Part shown: in pieces, positions 63,136 to 64,000 of the stretch | Layout: every line of letters begins with the position of its first letter | Position numbering within the stretch: position 1 is the stretch's first letter | NCBI RefSeq assembly: GCF_027853965.1 | Contig: NZ_JAQGLB010000014.1 | Location: 1 to 64,000 of the forward strand | DNA length: 64,000 bases | Direction: 5' to 3' | From: Saccharopolyspora indica | GTDB taxonomy: Bacteria > Actinomycetota > Actinomycetes > Mycobacteriales > Pseudonocardiaceae | Position numbers and translations under genes: made by a program | The notes under the pieces: generated by a model | What the model saw: the letters and a program-made list of their open reading frames with translations, nothing else | What the model was told of the DNA's origin: nothing | Databases searched by the model: none

Positions 63136-64000
63136 ATGGCGTCCGAGGAAACCCTGATCGTCGACTGCGACACCGGTATCGACGACGCGCTGGCGCTGCT
63201 GTACCTGCTCGCCGATCCCGGTGTGCGGATCGGCGCGGTGACCACGGTGTTCGGCAACACCGATCCCGCCACGGCGGCGCTCAACACGCTGCGGGTGCTG
63301 GAGCTGGTCGGCCGGTCGGACATCCCGGTGGCCGTCGGCGCCGAGCGCAACTGGCGCGGCACCAGGCACCTCGCGCCGGACGTGCACGGCGCGGACGGCC
63401 TGGGCAACACCGACCTGCCTGCGCCCCGGACCTCGCCGGTCGCGGAACCGGCCGCCGAGCTGATCGTGCGCACGGCCCGGGAGAACCCCGGCACCGTGCA
63501 CCTGCTCGCGGTCGGTCCGCTGACGAACCTGGCCGCCGCGCTGCGGCTGGAGCCGGAACTGCCCCGGCTGGTCAAGCGCGTCACGATCATGGGCGGTGCC
63601 ATGCTGCACCCGGGCAACGTCACCCCGGTCGCCGAGGCGAACATCAGCAACGACCCGGAAGCGGCGCGGATCGTGCTGCGGGCCGGCTGGCCGGTGACCC
63701 TGGTCCCGCTCGACGCCACGATGACCGAGGCGATCACCGAGGAGCAGCGGCGGCGACTGGCCGAGTTCGGCTCGCCGGTCACCAGCTTCACCGCCGCGAT
63801 CCTGGACCTCTACCTGGGCTTCTACGCGCAGCACGCCTTCGGCGAGCGCAAGGCCGCCTGCCACGACCCGCTGGCCGCGGCGATCGCGGTGGGCGACGTC
63901 GAGCCGCTGCTGGCCCCGGTCGTGCCCGTCGACGTGGAGACCGGCGACGGGCCCGCGCGCGGGATGACGGTCGCGGACCTGCGCGGGCAGTACCGCGGCT
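63136..64000 (+). CDS. Inosine-uridine preferring nucleoside hydrolase, runs off the right edge
   Basis: 288 codons are visible with no stop before the window end; family members are about 310-320 residues, so only the C-terminus is missing. The Asp-rich calcium site LIVDCDTGIDDALALLYLLA, the segment GPLTNLAAAL and MGGAMLHPGNVTPVAEANIS are diagnostic. It hydrolyses the N-glycosidic bond of nucleosides. ATG at 63136 has a distant AAAGG; an in-frame ATG at 63106 overlaps the GntR stop (ATGA) and would couple the two genes. Confidence 0.9.
   Translation, partial: MASEETLIVDCDTGIDDALALLYLLADPGVRIGAVTTVFGNTDPATAALNTLRVLELVGRSDIPVAVGAERNWRGTRHLAPDVHGADGLGNTDLPAPRTSPVAEPAAELIVRTARENPGTVHLLAVGPLTNLAAALRLEPELPRLVKRVTIMGGAMLHPGNVTPVAEANISNDPEAARIVLRAGWPVTLVPLDATMTEAITEEQRRRLAEFGSPVTSFTAAILDLYLGFYAQHAFGERKAACHDPLAAAIAVGDVEPLLAPVVPVDVETGDGPARGMTVADLRGQYRG

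Overview
The window is high-GC actinobacterial DNA. An EmbC-type arabinosyltransferase, DUF1918 and DUF3017 proteins, a monocistronic-looking homodimeric icd and a SARP-controlled aromatic polyketide cluster point to an arabinogalactan-bearing family such as the Pseudonocardiaceae (Saccharopolyspora-like). The genus is inferred; no rRNA or other decisive marker is present.

Left part (1-15,000). After the tail of a DUF3017 gene comes a phosphonate module: a GntR/UTRA regulator, a 22-bp perfect palindrome, then a tightly overlapping operon of FAD-dependent oxidoreductase, phosphonatase-like HAD hydrolase, PhnD, PhnC and a double-length PhnE. No PhnW transaminase is seen, so oxidation by the flavoenzyme followed by C-P cleavage is the likely route. 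Two long inverted repeats with the same core bracket an aminoglycoside-phosphotransferase remnant. Next are an EamA exporter and a divergent XRE-cupin regulator, DUF4253, an MDR reductase, DUF1918, a lipoprotein, a membrane hydrolase, icd, an SH3-like secreted protein, tRNA-Val(GAC) and two MarR regulators.

Centre (about 15,000-44,700): a type II polyketide cluster. It holds a SARP with a TTA codon, two transporters, a P450, a glycosyltransferase, LLM and class A flavoenzymes, several SDRs, SchA/CurD and ABM proteins and two DUF1772 (anthrone-oxygenase-like) proteins. It also has KS-alpha, chain length factor, ACP, three cyclases (TcmI-, TcmJ- and TcmN-like), a complete acetyl-CoA carboxylase (fused AccDA, AccB, AccC), TenA and an AsnB-like amidotransferase. 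This gene set resembles pentangular polyphenol clusters (fredericamycin, griseorhodin, pradimicin, xantholipin type). I read phased 11-bp direct repeats of TCGAGNN heptamers, mostly 8 nt before a -10-like hexamer, upstream of nearly every transcription unit, including the SARP itself. They give a candidate regulon map.

Right part (44,700-64,000). A membrane-anchored ferredoxin reductase lies divergent from a TetR gene across a 26-bp palindrome, followed by an alpha/beta hydrolase, a TRIC/UPF0126 membrane protein, the arabinosyltransferase and an OmpR-type two-component system. Then comes a run of small secreted proteins (55,192-60,534): a ricin-like protein, a Q/N-rich pair sharing GEQNAV, an SSI-type protease inhibitor and a Gly/Asn-rich family with a conserved C-x12-C loop. 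The window ends with a MoaD/BNR-repeat pair and a GntR regulator beside a truncated nucleoside hydrolase. Hairpin terminators separate most convergent units.
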